Source of the DNA: Ceratotherium simum simum | Lineage: Eukaryota > Chordata > Mammalia > Perissodactyla > Rhinocerotidae | Direction: 5' to 3' | Length of the DNA stretch: 64,000 bases | Assembly (NCBI RefSeq): GCF_000283155.1 | Contig: NW_004454159.1 | Location: forward strand, 14,154,714 to 14,218,713 | In this document: positions 12,721-26,288 of the stretch, piece by piece | Position numbering within the stretch: position 1 is the first letter of the stretch | Layout: each line of letters opens with the position of its first letter | Made by a program: the position numbers and the translations under genes | Notes under the pieces: model-generated | Database searches by the model: none | Told to the model about the DNA's origin: nothing | What the model saw: only the letters and a program-made list of their open reading frames with translations

Positions 12721-14066
12721 TTCTTTTTTTTATTGCATTAACATTGGTTTATATCATTATATAAATTTCAGGTGTACACCGTTATATTTCAATTTCTGTG
12801 TAGATTACATCATGTTCACCACCCAAAGACTAATTACAATCCATCACCACACACTTGTGCCTAATTATCCCTTTTGCCCTCCTCCCTCCCCCCTTCCCCT
12901 CTGGTAATCCAATCTCTGTCTCTATGTGATTGTTTGTTGTTGTTTTTATCTTCTACTTATGAGTGAGATCATACAGTATTTGACTTTCTCCCTCTGACTT
13001 ATTTCGCTTAGCATAATACCCTCACGGTCCGTTCATGTTGTCACAAATGGCCAGATTTCATCTTTTTCATGGCTGAGTAGTACTCCATTGTGTGTATATA
13101 CCACATCTTCTTTATCTGTTCATAGCTTGATGGGCATCTAGGTTGCTTCCAAGTCTTGGCTATTGTGAATAATGCTGCAATAAACATAGTGGTTCATGTA
13201 TCTTTCCACATTCATGTTTTCATGTTCTTTGGATAAATACCCAGCAGTGGAATAGCGGGATCATATGGTAGTTCTATTCTTAATTTTTTGAGGAATCTCC
13301 ATACTATTTTCCATAGTGACTGCACCAGTTTGCACTCCCACTAGCAGTGTATGAGAGTTTCCTTTTCTCTATATCCTCTCTAACGCTTGTTATTTCCTAT
13401 CTTGTTAATTATAGCCATTCTGTTGGGAGTGAGATATCTTATTGTAGTTTGATTTGCATTTCCCTGATAGTTAATGATGTTGAACATCTTTTCATGTGCC
13501 TGCTGGCCATCTGTATAGCTCCTTTGGAAAAATGTCTGTTCAGGTCTTTTGCCCATTTTTTAATTGGGTTGTCAGTATTTTTGTTGTTGAGATGCATGAG
13601 TTTTTTATGTTTTGGATATTAACCCCTTATCAGATTCATGATTTGCAAATATCTTCTCCCAATTGTTAGGTTGTCATTTTGTTTTGTTGATGGTTTCCTT
13701 TGCTATGCAGAAGCATTTTAGTTTGATGTAGTCCCATTTGTTTATTTTTCCTATTGTTTCCCTTGCCTGGTCAGGCATGGTACTTGAAAATATGCTGCTA
13801 AAACCAATGTTGAAGAACATATTGCCTATGTTTTCTTCTAGAAGTTTCATGGTTTCAGATCTTACATTCAAGTCTTTAATCCATTTTGAGTTAATTTTTG
13901 TATATGGTATAAGATAATGGTCTACTTTCATTCTTTTGCATGTGGCTGTCCAGTTTTCCCAGCACCACTTATTGAAGTGACTTTCCTTTCTCCATTGTAT
14001 GTTCTTGGCTCCCTTGTTGAAAATTAGATGTCCATAGATGTGTGAGTTTATTTCTAGGCTTTAAAT
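12721..14066 (-). repeat. L1 3' end (copy B)
   Basis: A second reverse L1 3' end of the same family as copy A (GCATAATACCCTCACGGTCC, CACCAGTTTGCACTCCCAC, CTTTGCTATGCAGAAGC), continuous through the part lost to the gap in copy A. It ends at ATGTCCATAGATGTGTGAG. Confidence 0.88.
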
Positions 14067-14365
14067 ATTCTTGATTACTTATTTGTGTACTCAGTGAGAG
14101 TGGGTACCTTGTATGAATTGTTTACTGCTCTATCCCTGGCATCTGTAACCCTGCACATCTCAGGGCAGTTTTCTTCAGCTATTTCTTTGATCATTAGGTC
14201 TTCATCTGGTCAGTTCTCTCCTTCTAAAATTTCTTTTATACTCTCTTTATCTTGTCTGGGGTTTTCTCCCAGATCTCACAATTTTCTTCTTTTTATGTTT
14301 TTCCTTCAATTTCTCAGAATTTCTTTCAATTTTACTCACTAATTAGTGATTCTGTTTTTCTATAG
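14067..14365. other. Unassigned AT-rich stretch
   Basis: No gene is seen. TATCCCTGGCATCTGTAACC near 14130 hints at an L2-type end, too weak to call. Confidence 0.3.
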
Positions 14366-14574
14366 TAGTCAAGTGTTGCTTAACAAAAAGGATAAGTTCT
14401 GAGAAATTCATTGTTAGGTGATTTTGTCATTGTGCGAACATCATAGAGTATACTTACACAAACTTAGATGGAATAGCCTAGCACACATGGGCTATGTGAT
14501 ACTAATCTTATGGGACCACCATTGTATATGTGGATCCATTGTTGACTGAAACATTGTTATGCAGCACACAACTG
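14366..14574 (+). mobile_element. MER2-like Tigger-family MITE
   Basis: Forward copy of a short non-autonomous element: GTGTTGCTTAACA at one end, TTGTGCGAACATCATAGAGT inside, TGTTATGCAGCACACAACTG at the other. The TIR ends are flanked by TA. It codes for nothing. Confidence 0.72.
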
Positions 14575-16691
14575 TATATAGTCTTCTGTTCACTGCTTCC
14601 ATTGGGATTTTAATCTATACTTCTGCAATCACGTGTTTTTCTCTCCACACTTTTTTTTTTTCCTGATTATATTGTTCCTCTTGACAAAATGTCCTTTGGA
14701 ATTATGTTGGGAAATTGCTCCTCAGGTTGGGTCACTCTTTTGAACTGCTAAACTTTTTTTGTTTGTCTCACATTTTAATGCATTTGTTTGCTTCTCATTA
14801 TAGAGGGAGGCTTGAGTTTGCCCAGTACTAGAAGTTGAGGTGGATTTTGCCATAGATTATATCTATCCTCCTTGAACACTTTCAGGCTTCTGAGATGTGC
14901 AAGAGCATTATGGGAAATGAGGTTGTGGTTAAGGGAAGAGTCAGGTCTGATATAGGGAATAGTCTTTTTCATCCTTGGAGAGCCAGAGGAATTGGGGACT
15001 GATCTAACTGTGTCTGAAGATGGGATAAATGTACCAATAAACTAGAGCCACTTCTCATCTATCTGTATCAACTCTGGCAGGAACACCTAGCATGGGTCTT
15101 GGCACAGAGTTAGTACACAGAATATGTTTGTTGAAATGAACCAAAACATACTGAGTGACTACTGTATGCCTGGCTCTGTGCTGGGTGCTATCAAAAATTC
15201 AGAGGTGATGAAGGCACATCTCATTTCTGCAATGGGCTCCATCTAGTAGGCTATATTAGCCCTTTGAAGAGTTAAATAACAAAGGAAGAAATTTATTAAG
15301 AAATCTAGATGTACTAAATGAAGAGAGAGCTCCCTCTGAACTGGTTAGTTGGGGAAGTCTTCCAGAAGGGGACAGTATTAGCTGGATCTTAAAGAAGTGG
15401 TTGGAAAAAGGAAGGATGTGGTTAGGGTGGACTAGGTGGTGGGAGTAGCTGATATAAAGATGATGCAGAGGCCCTAATCAGCAATATGTGTGTGGTAGAA
15501 GTAAAAGGATCAGTTTGTCTGGGACAGACAAGGTATGTAGGATATAGAGTAGGTAGGCCCTGACCCAGTGAGCCTGGGCCTTGATTGCTAAGCATAGGAT
15601 TTTAGCCTTTACCTTTTGCTATAGGAAGGTGTTGGAGGCCTTTGAGCCAAGAAGAAGGAACTATGGTTAGAACTTCTTCAGAAGCTCCATCAGTAAATTT
15701 CCATTGATATGAGATGAACAGGATGCAAGATGTCTCCTCTTGTATTTTTTTCCCATCACCTCATTTGTCTCTTCTCTGTCTTCCCTTCCCCCAACCTGGA
15801 TCAGTCACCTGAGATATTCCCTGGAGTGGCTTACTGATTCCTACCATCCCCAGCAGTAACAAGGTCAACACCATACACTTTACTTGCTAGTAGCTACTAC
15901 AATCTGGGCCCTGGCTAGTATGCCAAGTATATAGCAGAGGTATTAGAGTTTTCCAAAGGGGAATTCTACATCCTGAACTCTGACCTGGGAGATCAGGTAG
16001 ATGTCATATGGCTTATGAAAATTGGCCTTAAGAAAAGAAATAACAAGTAGAAGGAAGATTATATTGTCACTCCATGCCTTGGGGATGGATGGGGAGGAGG
16101 GACTATTAGGCTCACTGATTGTCTAAGGTTGTAAGATTTTTTGCACCATCTGAAGAACCACCTTGCCTAAAGGGCCCAAGAGATCTTCATATAGTCTAAT
16201 GATTAGAAAGTTGAGGCCTCCCTCAGCCCATCACTCTGCCTCCTGAGTCACTGCCTGCAGAAGACAGGGATGTCCAATCCCAACTCTATGTCCAACCTGG
16301 TGCTTCCTTTGGCCACTTGCCAAAGTGAGGCTTCTCACTAATGGGAATGGAGATGAAGGTTTCACCCAGATATTATCAGGATTACACTGTTCTACCATTC
16401 CGAGTTTGCTATACCTGTTCCACATCACTCCATTTCACTATTACACCCCCTTTCCTTGAACTCTTCTGAAAATATCACTTGTACAAGGTTTTTGTGTGTA
16501 TAGCAGATGCTTGAGAAGATTTGAGGTGCCAAAGGTGTTTTATGCTGCCATGGTGGTTGCTCCTAGCTTCATCTCTCATGAGGGCTTTGTTTCTCATGTG
16601 TTTGGTAGTGTTTTCTGTTACCAACCTGCACTGTGCATCTTCTACCCTTTGACAAAATCTGCCCCAAACAAACAGGACAGATTCAACCTAG
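14575..16691. other. Intergenic, no gene seen
   Basis: Mixed-composition DNA. A short L2-like end is recognisable at about 15070-15140 (GCACAGAGTTAGTACACAG ... TTTGTTGAAATGAA). No supported exon or RNA gene. Confidence 0.5.
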
Positions 16692-16858
16692 AACTGTGTT
16701 GTCCAGTGCAATAGCCGCTAGCCATATATGGCTATTTAATTAAATATGACTAATTAGTTAAATTAAATAAAATTAAAAATCCTCAGTTGTCTTAACCATA
16801 TTTCAAGTGCTCAATAGCCACATGTGGCTAATGGCTCCTATATTGGACAGTGCAGATA
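16692..16858. mobile_element. Inverted-repeat MITE (hAT-like)
   Basis: About 165 bp built as an imperfect inverted repeat: TGTCCAGTGCAATAGCC on the left pairs with GGCTCCTATATTGGACA on the right. The inner palindromes AGCCATATATGGCT and AGCCACATGTGGCT flank an AT-rich centre. It resembles known mammalian GTCCAATATGG..AGCCACATGTGGCT elements. Confidence 0.7.
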
Positions 16859-17048
16859 TGTAACATTCTCATCATCACAAAAAGCTCTATTAGACATGCT
16901 AGTCTAGAATAATACTGCCAAATTCCAGCAGGACTGTCCAGGTGGATGTGGGTACTCCAAGGCAAGTTCAGATTCTTCATGGCCACTGTGTGAAGCGGAT
17001 GTACCTCTTCATTATTCCAGTTGTCCATCTAGTAACTGTTAGATTAGA

Positions 17049-17082
17049 CAAACACACACACACACACGCGTGCACACACACA
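17049..17082. repeat. (CA)n microsatellite
   Basis: An interrupted CA run (with CGCGTG in the middle), likely polymorphic. Confidence 0.9.
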
Positions 17083-18540
17083 TGGACACAGAGTCACCTA
17101 TTGATTCTTACAGACTTGATATTTTAAACCCATGAGGAAGAAGAGAAACATTTTATAAAACGCTCCATAGTTTTCCTTAACCACAATAAAGTTAATACCT
17201 CACATTATTATGCAAAGAAGTCCCCCTCTTTCAAATTGTACCTCTTTGGGCCTGTCATAAATAAGAAAATAAAGCCATTTTTTGAACTTCTCTCACTTAA
17301 GGGCAAATTACTCAGCTCTAAAAAGACGCAGTAGAAGCTTTTCTTATCTACTCCTTTTAAGAGCCCAAGGAAGTGGTCACATTCTCCCCAGTCTCTGAAG
17401 CTCTAGAGGTAGAGGTAGGGAGTCTCAGCCTTGGGAAGGCCTTCTTAGATGCTATAGTCTTAGTCATTTCACACCTTAACCTCAAAGGAAATCTCTTTTT
17501 CCTGGGATGGAGCACTTTAGTTCCCACAACTCTTCTCTGAAGTCATTGTAGAGTGGGTGGAAGGAGGTGAGGGCGATGCTTTGGTCTGAACTTTTTGGGT
17601 AAACTTAGGAGTGGATCTATGAAAACCAGAGGGTTTTTTCTTTACCACACCACCCCCAGGATTCCATTTCCTGCAGATATGGCATCAGCATCTCTAGCCA
17701 TCTTGGCCCAGGCCTTTGGACCATGCCTTGGGAGGGCTCTGCCCTCTGCCTTGAGTTCCATTTGTAGCTCTGCAGTGGAAACAATGACTTTCTTTGCCCT
17801 GGCCTGATGGCTCTTCTCTTTTGGTTAACTAAAGTGGGAATTAGGGTTATGACCCCTGTGGGAAAAGACATTTTGCTCAATATCAGAGAGATATGTAATG
17901 GTTTCATCTGCCACAGTTACTACCCATGGATATGAATAGAACCTCTGCTCCTGATGCAGACCCTTGCCTCTGTCTCTGGTGCTTTCTCAGCTCCCATTCT
18001 GTTTTGATTTCTACTCACTCCTTTTTCTGGCCCTGATGCTATCTCAGACAATTCTCTGTCCCTTACCCTGCCATTGTTCTAGCCACTGCCCCAAGGTAAG
18101 CTGGGGTTGGGGGGCAGTCTCTTGAAGTCTGGGCAAAGAGCCTCAAGGGTAGAGGTGCTGCTGAGAGGTGAGGTGAGGACATGGTGAGAGGCACATAGGC
18201 TCTCTGAATGCTGACACCTGCCCACCAGGGTTGGACCTTCCATGATCTTCCCTCCTTCCTGTCTTTGAACTTCTTTCAACAGAGGAGACCTTATCAGTCA
18301 GCCCCCTGGCTGTCCAGTACCTTGTGTCTGCCCCCTATCCCCTGTTTGTGGGCATTCAGCTGTGCTGTGGGAGAGAGCTGGCCCCTGCCCCCACCTTCAG
18401 GGGCCAGGGAGGTCCATGAGCATAGCAGCAAGGCCTAGGCAGAGACATAGCAGGTGAGCAGAGACATCTGGAGTTAGGTCACTCGTGGTCTGCAAGGCCC
18501 CCTACAGAGGGAGCAGGCTCCAAACTTTAGCCTTTTCTTG
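17083..18540. other. Intergenic, no gene seen
   Basis: Moderate GC, no splice-consistent exon series, no clear repeat. Confidence 0.45.
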
Positions 18541-20060
18541 GCCAACCCCTAATTTTATAAAACTTAGTTTTGTTTTTTAATTACCCAAATGATGCAAGAG
18601 TACATTCTCTTCTTATAACATGAGAAGAGAATATTCTTTTCCTGTAAATAAAAGAAAGTTATTTAGCCTTATGATTGTAAAATCATAACCCTAAATAAAG
18701 TGCCCTTTGACTGCCTCATCTAATCCCAATCTCCTCTCCCTGTTCCCACAAGTCACCACAGTTCTCAGCTAGGAGTGTACATCCTTTTGGATCATTTTCC
18801 TTTTTTTTCTTCTTTTTTTTTTTTTTGTGAGGAAGATCAGCACTGAGCTAACATCTGATGTCAATCCTTCTCTTTTTGCTGAGGAAGACTGGCTCTGAGC
18901 TAACATCCATGCCCATCTTCCTCTACTATATATAGGACGCCGCCACAGCATGGCTCTAGAAGCAGTGCGTCAGTGCGCGCCCAGGATCCAAACCGGCGAA
19001 CCCCAGGCCACTGCAGCGGAGCACACGCACTTAACCACTTGCGCCACCGGCCAGTCCGCCAGATCTTTTTCTATATATTTACTTACTGACTCTGTATATC
19101 TATACAAAATAGATAGGATTGTTTTGTGGTTTTCATCTTTTCTTTCTTGCTTTCCTTGTTTCATAAATGATGTAATATACCTATCCCTCTGCAGTTATCA
19201 GTCAGTGACATCTCTTAGATATCTCTCCATGTTGGTTCAAAGAGAGCATGTGCATTTTGGAATTGCTACACAATATTCTCTAGCATGGTCACAGAGTCAG
19301 TTTATTTATTCATCTCCAGTTGATGGACATTTTATGTGTCTCCCAAATTTCACTTTTACAAATAGGCTGCAATGAATATTCTTGCAGTGCTTCATTAGGC
19401 GCATGAGCAAGTGTCTTTCAGATAGATACAACATAAGACACTACAGACTCATAGAGTACATATATTTACACTTAGTGGAGTCTGTCAGCTTGATCTCTAG
19501 AGAAAAGTTGGACCCACTAACAGCCACTAACATTACACACCCACTAACAGCCTGTTAAAACCATTGTCTTGATATTATCAAATGTAACAGAATTTGACTG
19601 TTGCATTTCTCAAGTTTCTTAGTGATGCTAAACATCTTTTTACATATTTATTGGGCATTTTTGTTTCTTCTTCTGTTAATTACCTGTTCCTATCTTTTAT
19701 CTATTGAGTTGTTGAGATTTTACTTGTTAACTTTTTGATATTCCTTATATACTCTGGATATTAATTCTTTGTCTATTACAAGTGTTACAAATATTTTCTC
19801 CCAGTGTCTCACTTGTCTTTTATTATACCAAAGTGTTTCATTTTGATGGAGTAAAATGATCAATTTTTTAAATGACTTGATTTTTTTTGTGTCTTATTTA
19901 AAAAGGTTTCCTTTCCCCTGAATCATAAACATATTATCCTATATTTTTCTACTATGTTTATTCTTTATATTTAGGGCTTTAGCATATCTGAATTTATTTT
20001 TGTGAATGGTGTGAGGAGGGATCTAGCTTCTAGTTTCCCTCTCAAGGGAAACTGTGTGGA
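18541..20060 (-). repeat. L1ME-type 3' end, split by SINE
   Basis: A reverse, strongly diverged L1 3' region: ATGTTGGTTCAAAGAGAGC, GGCTGCAATGAATATTCTTG, TTTTCTCCCAGTGTCTCACTTG. An ERE lies at 18812-19056. Confidence 0.65.
18812..19056 (-). mobile_element. ERE-type SINE (copy 3)
   Basis: Reverse ERE with a diverged head (GGACTGGCCGGTGGCGCAAGTGG) and doubled GAGGAAGA..AGC..GAGCTAACATC modules next to a poly-T tract. Confidence 0.85.
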
Positions 20061-21180
20061 AGCTTTGTTGAATGTCTCCCCAGTACTTATTCTTCCCTCC
20101 TCCCTTGCTAATAGTATTCTTAATTTCCCAGCTTTGTGGTTTGTGTGAGGATTGTTCTCACTCTCACCTCTTAAAGTGGATCCTACTTGGCTTAAGCCAA
20201 TCAATGCATGCCATCCCCCTGGCTATAGAGCATAAATGATTTAGATGGGTAAATGACCCTTTAAGGGCCAGTGGTGCATGAAATAATGTTTGCTAACAGC
20301 TTCTGAGAAAGAGGCTTTGTTTTTACAATTGGCTCAGTTGCCACTGACAATCATCTTACTCCCACAAGGGAAGCTAGCCTTAGGATGAACCACTATAGTG
20401 GAAGGCAAAGAAAAGAGGGCAAAAGAAATCAAATTCTTGCTGACAGCATTGATCAGCTGGATCAATCTTGTTCTGAAATCCAGCCTACCTCTGGACATTT
20501 TTTTACGTGAGCGAGTACATTTTCTTTATTGTTTAAGCCAGTTTGAGTTGAATTTTCTTTTACTTAAAACTAAAAGTATTCCTAAGCAATTTAATAACAA
20601 TTGCACCAGTACTGTTTATTGAAAAATTCATCTGTTTCACATTGGTATGAAACATGATTTGTGGTAGGCTCAGGCCTGCTTAATCAAGGTAAACATGAAC
20701 AGAAAATTCCAAGACTCTACAGCTAGATAGGGATAGATTGCCCAAAACACTGACAATAAAAGTTTTCAAGGCCTAGGATATATATATTAGGCCTGTATGA
20801 TGTGGCTTACTGAGGAGCAGAGTTATTGCTTTATTTGATAGTGTAAGCTGTTTCTGTTACTGACATGAGTGGGACTGTAAAAGGCAATGAGTGCTTTTCT
20901 GGGCTCTTCTGACCTGGTGGACATCTCATTCTATGTAGGCTGCCAAGACCATTGAACTTGGTGGATGCCTTTGTGAGAAAGGAAGAAAGGCAATGGGGAG
21001 CCACAGCCCCACATGCATTCTCATCTCACGAATATCCTTTGTACTCCTAGTTATTAACTACCTCAAGAGTAAACCAAAATAAAAACATCCTTGAAGAGAG
21101 TCTAAGTCAGCATTATCACCCATCCCTGAATCTAGACTTTATCTTGCTCCACAAATCCCATAAATATATGGGCCTGTTTT
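20061..21180. other. Intergenic, no gene seen
   Basis: No supported gene or well-recognised repeat. Its position between two L1 segments of the same orientation suggests an insertion into, or a break in, one older L1. Confidence 0.4.
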
Positions 21181-21540
21181 TGGACTCTTCATTCTACCTT
21201 AGTGATTGATTTATTTATATACCAGTACCACACTGTTTTAATTCTTGTTGCTTTATAGTATATTTTAATATCATATAGGGCAAATCTTCCACCACAGCTC
21301 TTCTTCAAAATGATCTAAAATATTCTTCCATATGAATTTTAGAATCAATCTGTCAGGATCCATGAGAAATTCTGTAGGGATGCTGATTTTGATAGAATTG
21401 GGATAGAATTTATAGACTAAGTGGAGGAGAATTGACTTTTGTGGTATTTGGGAAAGCTGCTGATTTTTTGTTTGTTGATCTTATATCTGGCTACATCATT
21501 CAGCTCCTGGGTTTTCCGTGTAGAGTCTCACATCATTAAG

Positions 21541-21742
21541 AGGTAATGTAGTATAGTGATTAAGAGCACAGACCCTGAAGTCAGACTACCTGAGTTTAAA
21601 TTCTGGCTCTGCCATTTATTAGCCAAGTACCTCAACATCTCTATTATTTAGTTTTCTCATGTGTAAAAATGGGTTTGATACTAATACCTACCTCATAAGG
21701 TGGTCATTAGGGTTAAATGAGTTAAGATATGTAAAGCATTTA
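21541..21742 (+). repeat. MIR SINE
   Basis: Forward, near full length: AGTGATTAAGAGCACAGACC, then CTGGCTCTGCCATTTATTAGC, then GGGTTAAATGAGTTAAGATA. Confidence 0.85.
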
Positions 21743-21762
21743 ATATAAAGAAAGCAGTGATA

Positions 21763-21790
21763 ATCATCATCATCATCATTATCATCATTT
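21763..21790. repeat. (ATC)n microsatellite
   Basis: AATCATCATCATCATCATTATCATCATTT. Confidence 0.85.
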
Positions 21791-21967
21791 ATTTAAAAAT
21801 AACAAGTTTAACTGGTTTCTTTTTCAGTCCTTATACCTATTTTTCTTAATGCACTGGCTAGGACTTCAATACAGTATCAAATAGTAGCATGGATAACAGG
21901 TGTTACTGTCTTGCTCCTGACTTGAATGGAATTTCTTCTAATATTTCAGTATTAAAATATATTTGAT

Positions 21968-22190
21968 GGGCCGGCCCCGTGGCTTAGCGGTTAAGTGCGC
22001 GCGCTCCGCTGCTGGTGGCCCGGGTTCGGATCCTGGGCGCGCACCGACGCACGGCTTCTCCGGCCATGCTGAGGCCGCATCCCACATACAGCAACTAGAA
22101 GGATGTGCGGCTATGACATACAGCTATCTACTGGGGCTTTGGGGGGAAAATAAATAAATAAATAAAATCTATAAAAAAAAATATATATAT
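21968..22190 (+). mobile_element. ERE-type SINE (copy 4)
   Basis: A forward, well-preserved copy starting GGGCCGGCCCCGTGGC, with tail (AAAT)n then A-rich. ATATATTTGAT occurs on both sides (21957-21967, 22191-22201). Confidence 0.93.
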
Positions 22191-22260
22191 ATATATTTGA
22201 TATAGATTTCTGGTATAATCCTTGATCTTTTTAAGGATGTTTCCTGGTAGTCTTAATATA

Positions 22261-25200
22261 CAAAGAGTTGGCTGAAACAATGGCAAAGGCGAAGCTCTAA
22301 GCACTGGGCTAACCTTGCTCAGAACCCGTTAGGCATAACATAGCCAGGGCCACAAGAGAAGTGGACATAGAAACAGACAGGGCTGCCGGTGCTCCAAGCA
22401 GGCTAGACACCCACTCTCCTCTCTTGATGAGTCCATGCTCAGAACCGGCATGGCAGAGACGTGCTTGGGCTGTGCATGTGGTAGTCTCTCTACAGCAATG
22501 GAGAAGGCTCTGGCTTGTGTGCACAAGCACATATGCAGGGGTGTGTACGGGTGTGCATGGGTGCACATACGTGCTCATGCTGGTCCTGGTCCCTGCAGCA
22601 GCAGCCTTATGGGGCCCTGCTTAGCTATCCTTTCTGCAGTAGTGGGAGAGGGGCTCCTGACTGTTGTGTCTTTTGGACTGTCATAGCTTTCTGTGTGCAG
22701 CCCTCCTATATCTCTTGCCCCCACCCTCTAGAGGCAGGCAGGGTGATGACTGAAGCATCAGACCTGTGGTTTCCGTAACAGGAAGTGATTTAGATGCTGA
22801 AAGCTAATTTTAGATGAGTTGATATGGGGTTTTCAAAGAATGTTTCAGGGGTGGTTTCAGGCTCAAGTCTCAGCCCCTTGCTCCTCTCAAGTACAAGAGA
22901 CTGCCAGTTTCCCACTGTCACTGTCACTGTCAAGCTGGGTGAGGTCATGCCCAGCTGGGTAGGGCTCTTCGGTGGAAAGCCAGGGCTAGTTTTCCATGGA
23001 TTCCAGGCTGCCTGAGTCATTGTTTTTGGCCTCGAGCTCCAGGCAGACTCTTGTGACTCAGTACAGGCTGGCTCTAGGCCAGGCTGACACAGGGCCTCTT
23101 ATCCCTGGTGAAGACTGCCTAGAGGCTCTGAGGGTCTGTCAGGACAGGGCCATCTATCCCCCGCCAGGCTGAGGCCTGGGCCAGAGATGAGATGAGGCTT
23201 ATGGGCCAAGAAAAGTCTCATCTTGGATGGCAGGCAGTTAGGTGAGCTGTCTTCTCCAGGTCAGCCCCTTTCTGAGCCTCTTAGAAGGGAAGGCACTCAA
23301 ACCCACAATGGTCACATTGGGGATCCCATCACCACTTCAGTCCTGGAGGTTGGGACTCCTGGTGGTAGCAGACACAAAAGAAGCAGAAGAATAGGCACAG
23401 AACTTTCAGCAAGTCCTATCTCCTGGAGCTGAAGCCCCACTAGTTGGCACCCTCAGAGGTGAATGGTTCCTGTTGCTGCTAAGGCCTGAATACAGGAAAT
23501 AGAAGACTGGGGCTCCCTGCTCCCCTCCATCAGGGTCTACAAAGCCCATTTTCATCTCTGTCCCATCCTGTAGGGCTTCCACAGCAACCCCTGCAACAGA
23601 GAATGCCTCCCCCATTCTCATAGAAGAAGCTCGGCCTCACCCTACTAAAGGAGATGGCCCAGGATTACACAGTTAGTGCAGGTGGCATCAGAGCCAGGCT
23701 AGGTGCTGGCCCCTGCACCGTACTGCCAGTAGGATGCCCAACCTTCAGGGAAGGAGCCATGCAAGTCTGATCCAGGCAGCAGCCAGCCATCAGCCCCTGC
23801 CACAAGCCCAGGGCCTCTGGAAAGCTGGTAAAAGCATAACTGAAGTCTCCGCCAGTACCTAGTCTACCTCTTGCCCTGCTTTTAGGTGAGGTATAGCCTG
23901 AGAGATGAGGTCAGGCCTCTAGGTCTTGGTGCAAAAGACGTAGTGCAAAAGACAATTCTGCCCTGGAGAGGCTGTAGACAGATGTTTGCAGGGGCAAATA
24001 GCAGGCAGCCTTCTCTTTGGCCTCTGTGGCCAATCAGTCCCCTGAGAAGGACCAAGCAGAGTAGGACTGATGACCAGTCCAGAGCCAAGGCTGGGGGGCT
24101 CAGACCCAGAGAGGAGGAGAACATTCTCACAAAAGCTCCGGTGTTTGCAGCCTAATGACATCGAGTTAGATGGTTTGAGCTAAACCCTGCATTGAGAGTT
24201 CCATAGAAGATGTCTTTGACCTATTTTCAAGGGCTGTGGTGACAGGAGGAATTTTTGGCCACATCATAAAGAGTTTTGTGGCCACCTCTGATAGACCCAG
24301 CTCAGGAAGTTGTAATTTTCCACGATTAGGTTATTAGTCACGAAAATGATCCCTGCCCCCAGCTCCTGGCTCCTGTACTGCGGCAGGCTGACAGAGGTGG
24401 CACTCCTATGCGGCAGCCCTGCCTCCTCAGGTTGGGCCTCAGCGTCAGGCTAGAACCCCTGGAGGCCTTGAGCACTGAGGTTGGGCCCTCCGTGTACCTG
24501 CCTTGTTTTTGGAACCTCACAGCCCCATTCCAAGATTTATCCGACTTCTTGAGCGTTTTGTCCTTCTCAGGAGATTTAGTTTGGGCAAGAAATCCCTTCA
24601 GATCTCAAGGAAGGGATGTGAGTAGCTCCCAGAAAATCCACTCAAGGAAAGACCCATGTACTCTGTGGTATCAATAACTGTGAGGGCCCAGTCTATGACC
24701 TTTCTGAGGCATTTTCATTTTAAGAAGAGAAAGTCTTAAACCAAAGGAATACATTAATGGAGGTATTTCATATAGTACTTTCAGGAAATCATGCAGGGCT
24801 TGGAGCTCCTTGCCCGTTAGAAAGATGGGGCTGTGTGATGTTCACACCTGAATCCCCAGCATAGGCTTCACTCAGAGAGGGAGAATTGGGTGTGGCCCAC
24901 TCCTCTGTGGCGATTTTGCCTAGTTAGCCCCTTCTTCCAATCTCCTAGGTTGTCTCATCCCAGCTCCTGGGATCAACTGGCTGCCTCTGAGGAACATTTC
25001 TATTCCTGGAATTGGTGGAGCTAAGCCAGGCTGAGGGCTGAGGAGAACTGGCCCCTTAGCCCTGCCCCCAAAGCTGTGGGGACAGTCATGCGTCTCAGTT
25101 GCAAGCTGGTGATATTTTCCTAAATGGAAAGAGCCAGAGTGGGGGTCCCCTCTGGCCTCAAAGCAGGCCTCTCCTCCCCAAGCCTGCAGCTGTCTCCAGC

Positions 25201-26120
25201 TTGGCCTCTGTGATGCTCTATCAGTCAGGGCATGTGTGTGGTAGACTAGAACATAGGGAAGCAGGAGTTTCACCCCTTGAGATAGGCAGGAAGGGATGGG
25301 GCTGCAGGAATTGGGCTTTTCCTGGTCTTGTTTCTATCACAGTCTTAATATGGCCACAAGGGTTTGTTTGTTTGTTTGTTTGGAAATAGCCCCTCTTTTT
25401 CTGAAGTCCTGGATGCTGCCTTGTTCCTGGAGGGGCCAAGGACTGGTCCAGTGTCCCAGGTGTTTGGGAGCTTCCAAGGGCCATTTTCATGCCAGTGAGG
25501 TGACACGACCCACCACCCACCCTACTCAAGCCCCTGGTGCTAATGCGGGTCAGAGGAAGGGACTGAGAAATAACTTAACCTCCAAGCTTTGGACTGTCTT
25601 CTCAGGGTAGAGAATTCAGGAAGAGGATGGCTTGCTACATGTAGGGAAGAGAGAGTAGCAAACGAGCAGGTGCGGTAACCAGGGCAGGTTTAGAGGAGGC
25701 TTGTCAGGAGAATGGTGGTTCATGTTCAAAGTACAGACAAGAAATCGAGAGGACAACTGAGTAGGAGTGAGGTGGCCCCTCTGCCCTCAGAAAAACAGGA
25801 GTCTGACTTCATAGGGAAGTGACTCTTTTAAATAACACAGGTGGGCAAGCCCCGGACATTACCGTAACCTTCTTTCACAGACATCCTTTTCACAGTGTTT
25901 CTCACACTTCTCCACCTTAATCAACAATGCTGACCACAATCGATGCCTTTCGAACTGACTCAGGGTCACTACTCAGGCTGGCCATTGTTCGTTGAATCCA
26001 GGTGAGGATGCAGGTGCAGCTGGAGGTAGGACTAGCCCTGAATGGGCACCAATCCCTAAAGAGTACTCAGACTGTCGTTTAGATCAAAGTCTCACAAGTC
26101 AGTTTGCTTTTGGATCCTTT
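22261..26120. other. GC-rich intergenic, no gene supported
   Basis: Several open frames occur by composition only, without signal peptides, domains or splice structure. A short MIR-like piece in reverse lies at about 23650-23715 (GATTACACAGTTAGTGC) and a (GTTT)n run at 25364-25381. Confidence 0.5.
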
Positions 26121-26255
26121 GCTTCACTCTTTCTGAGAGGCATTTGGTAGAAATAACCTGATCTTTGGAGTCTACGAGACCTGGCTCCACTTCCTGACTC
26201 TGCCACCTACTAGTTGCCAGACCTTAGACAGTTTCCTAACTCCTCATTTTACCCC
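26121..26255 (+). repeat. MIR fragment
   Basis: TTTGGAGTCTACGAGACCTGGC .. ACTCTGCCACCTACTAGTTG is the MIR core region. Confidence 0.7.
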
Positions 26256-26258
26256 TGT

Positions 26259-26288
26259 ATTCATTCATTCATTCATTCATTCATTCAT
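26259..26288. repeat. (TTCA)n microsatellite
   Basis: Seven ATTC/TTCA units at the start of an ancient repeat. Confidence 0.9.

Larger units (their letters stand above)
21181..22260 (-). repeat. L1 ORF2 fragments, interrupted
   Basis: Reverse L1 blocks (GTACCACACTGTTTTAATTC, CAATCTGTCAGGATCCATGAG, CTGGTATAATCCTTGATC) surround a MIR and an ERE SINE. Confidence 0.6.

Noticed and set aside
21968..22190. Functional tRNA gene in the SINE head
   Set aside because: The A and B box-like motifs belong to the ERE SINE. The tRNA fold is degenerate and an A-rich tail follows.
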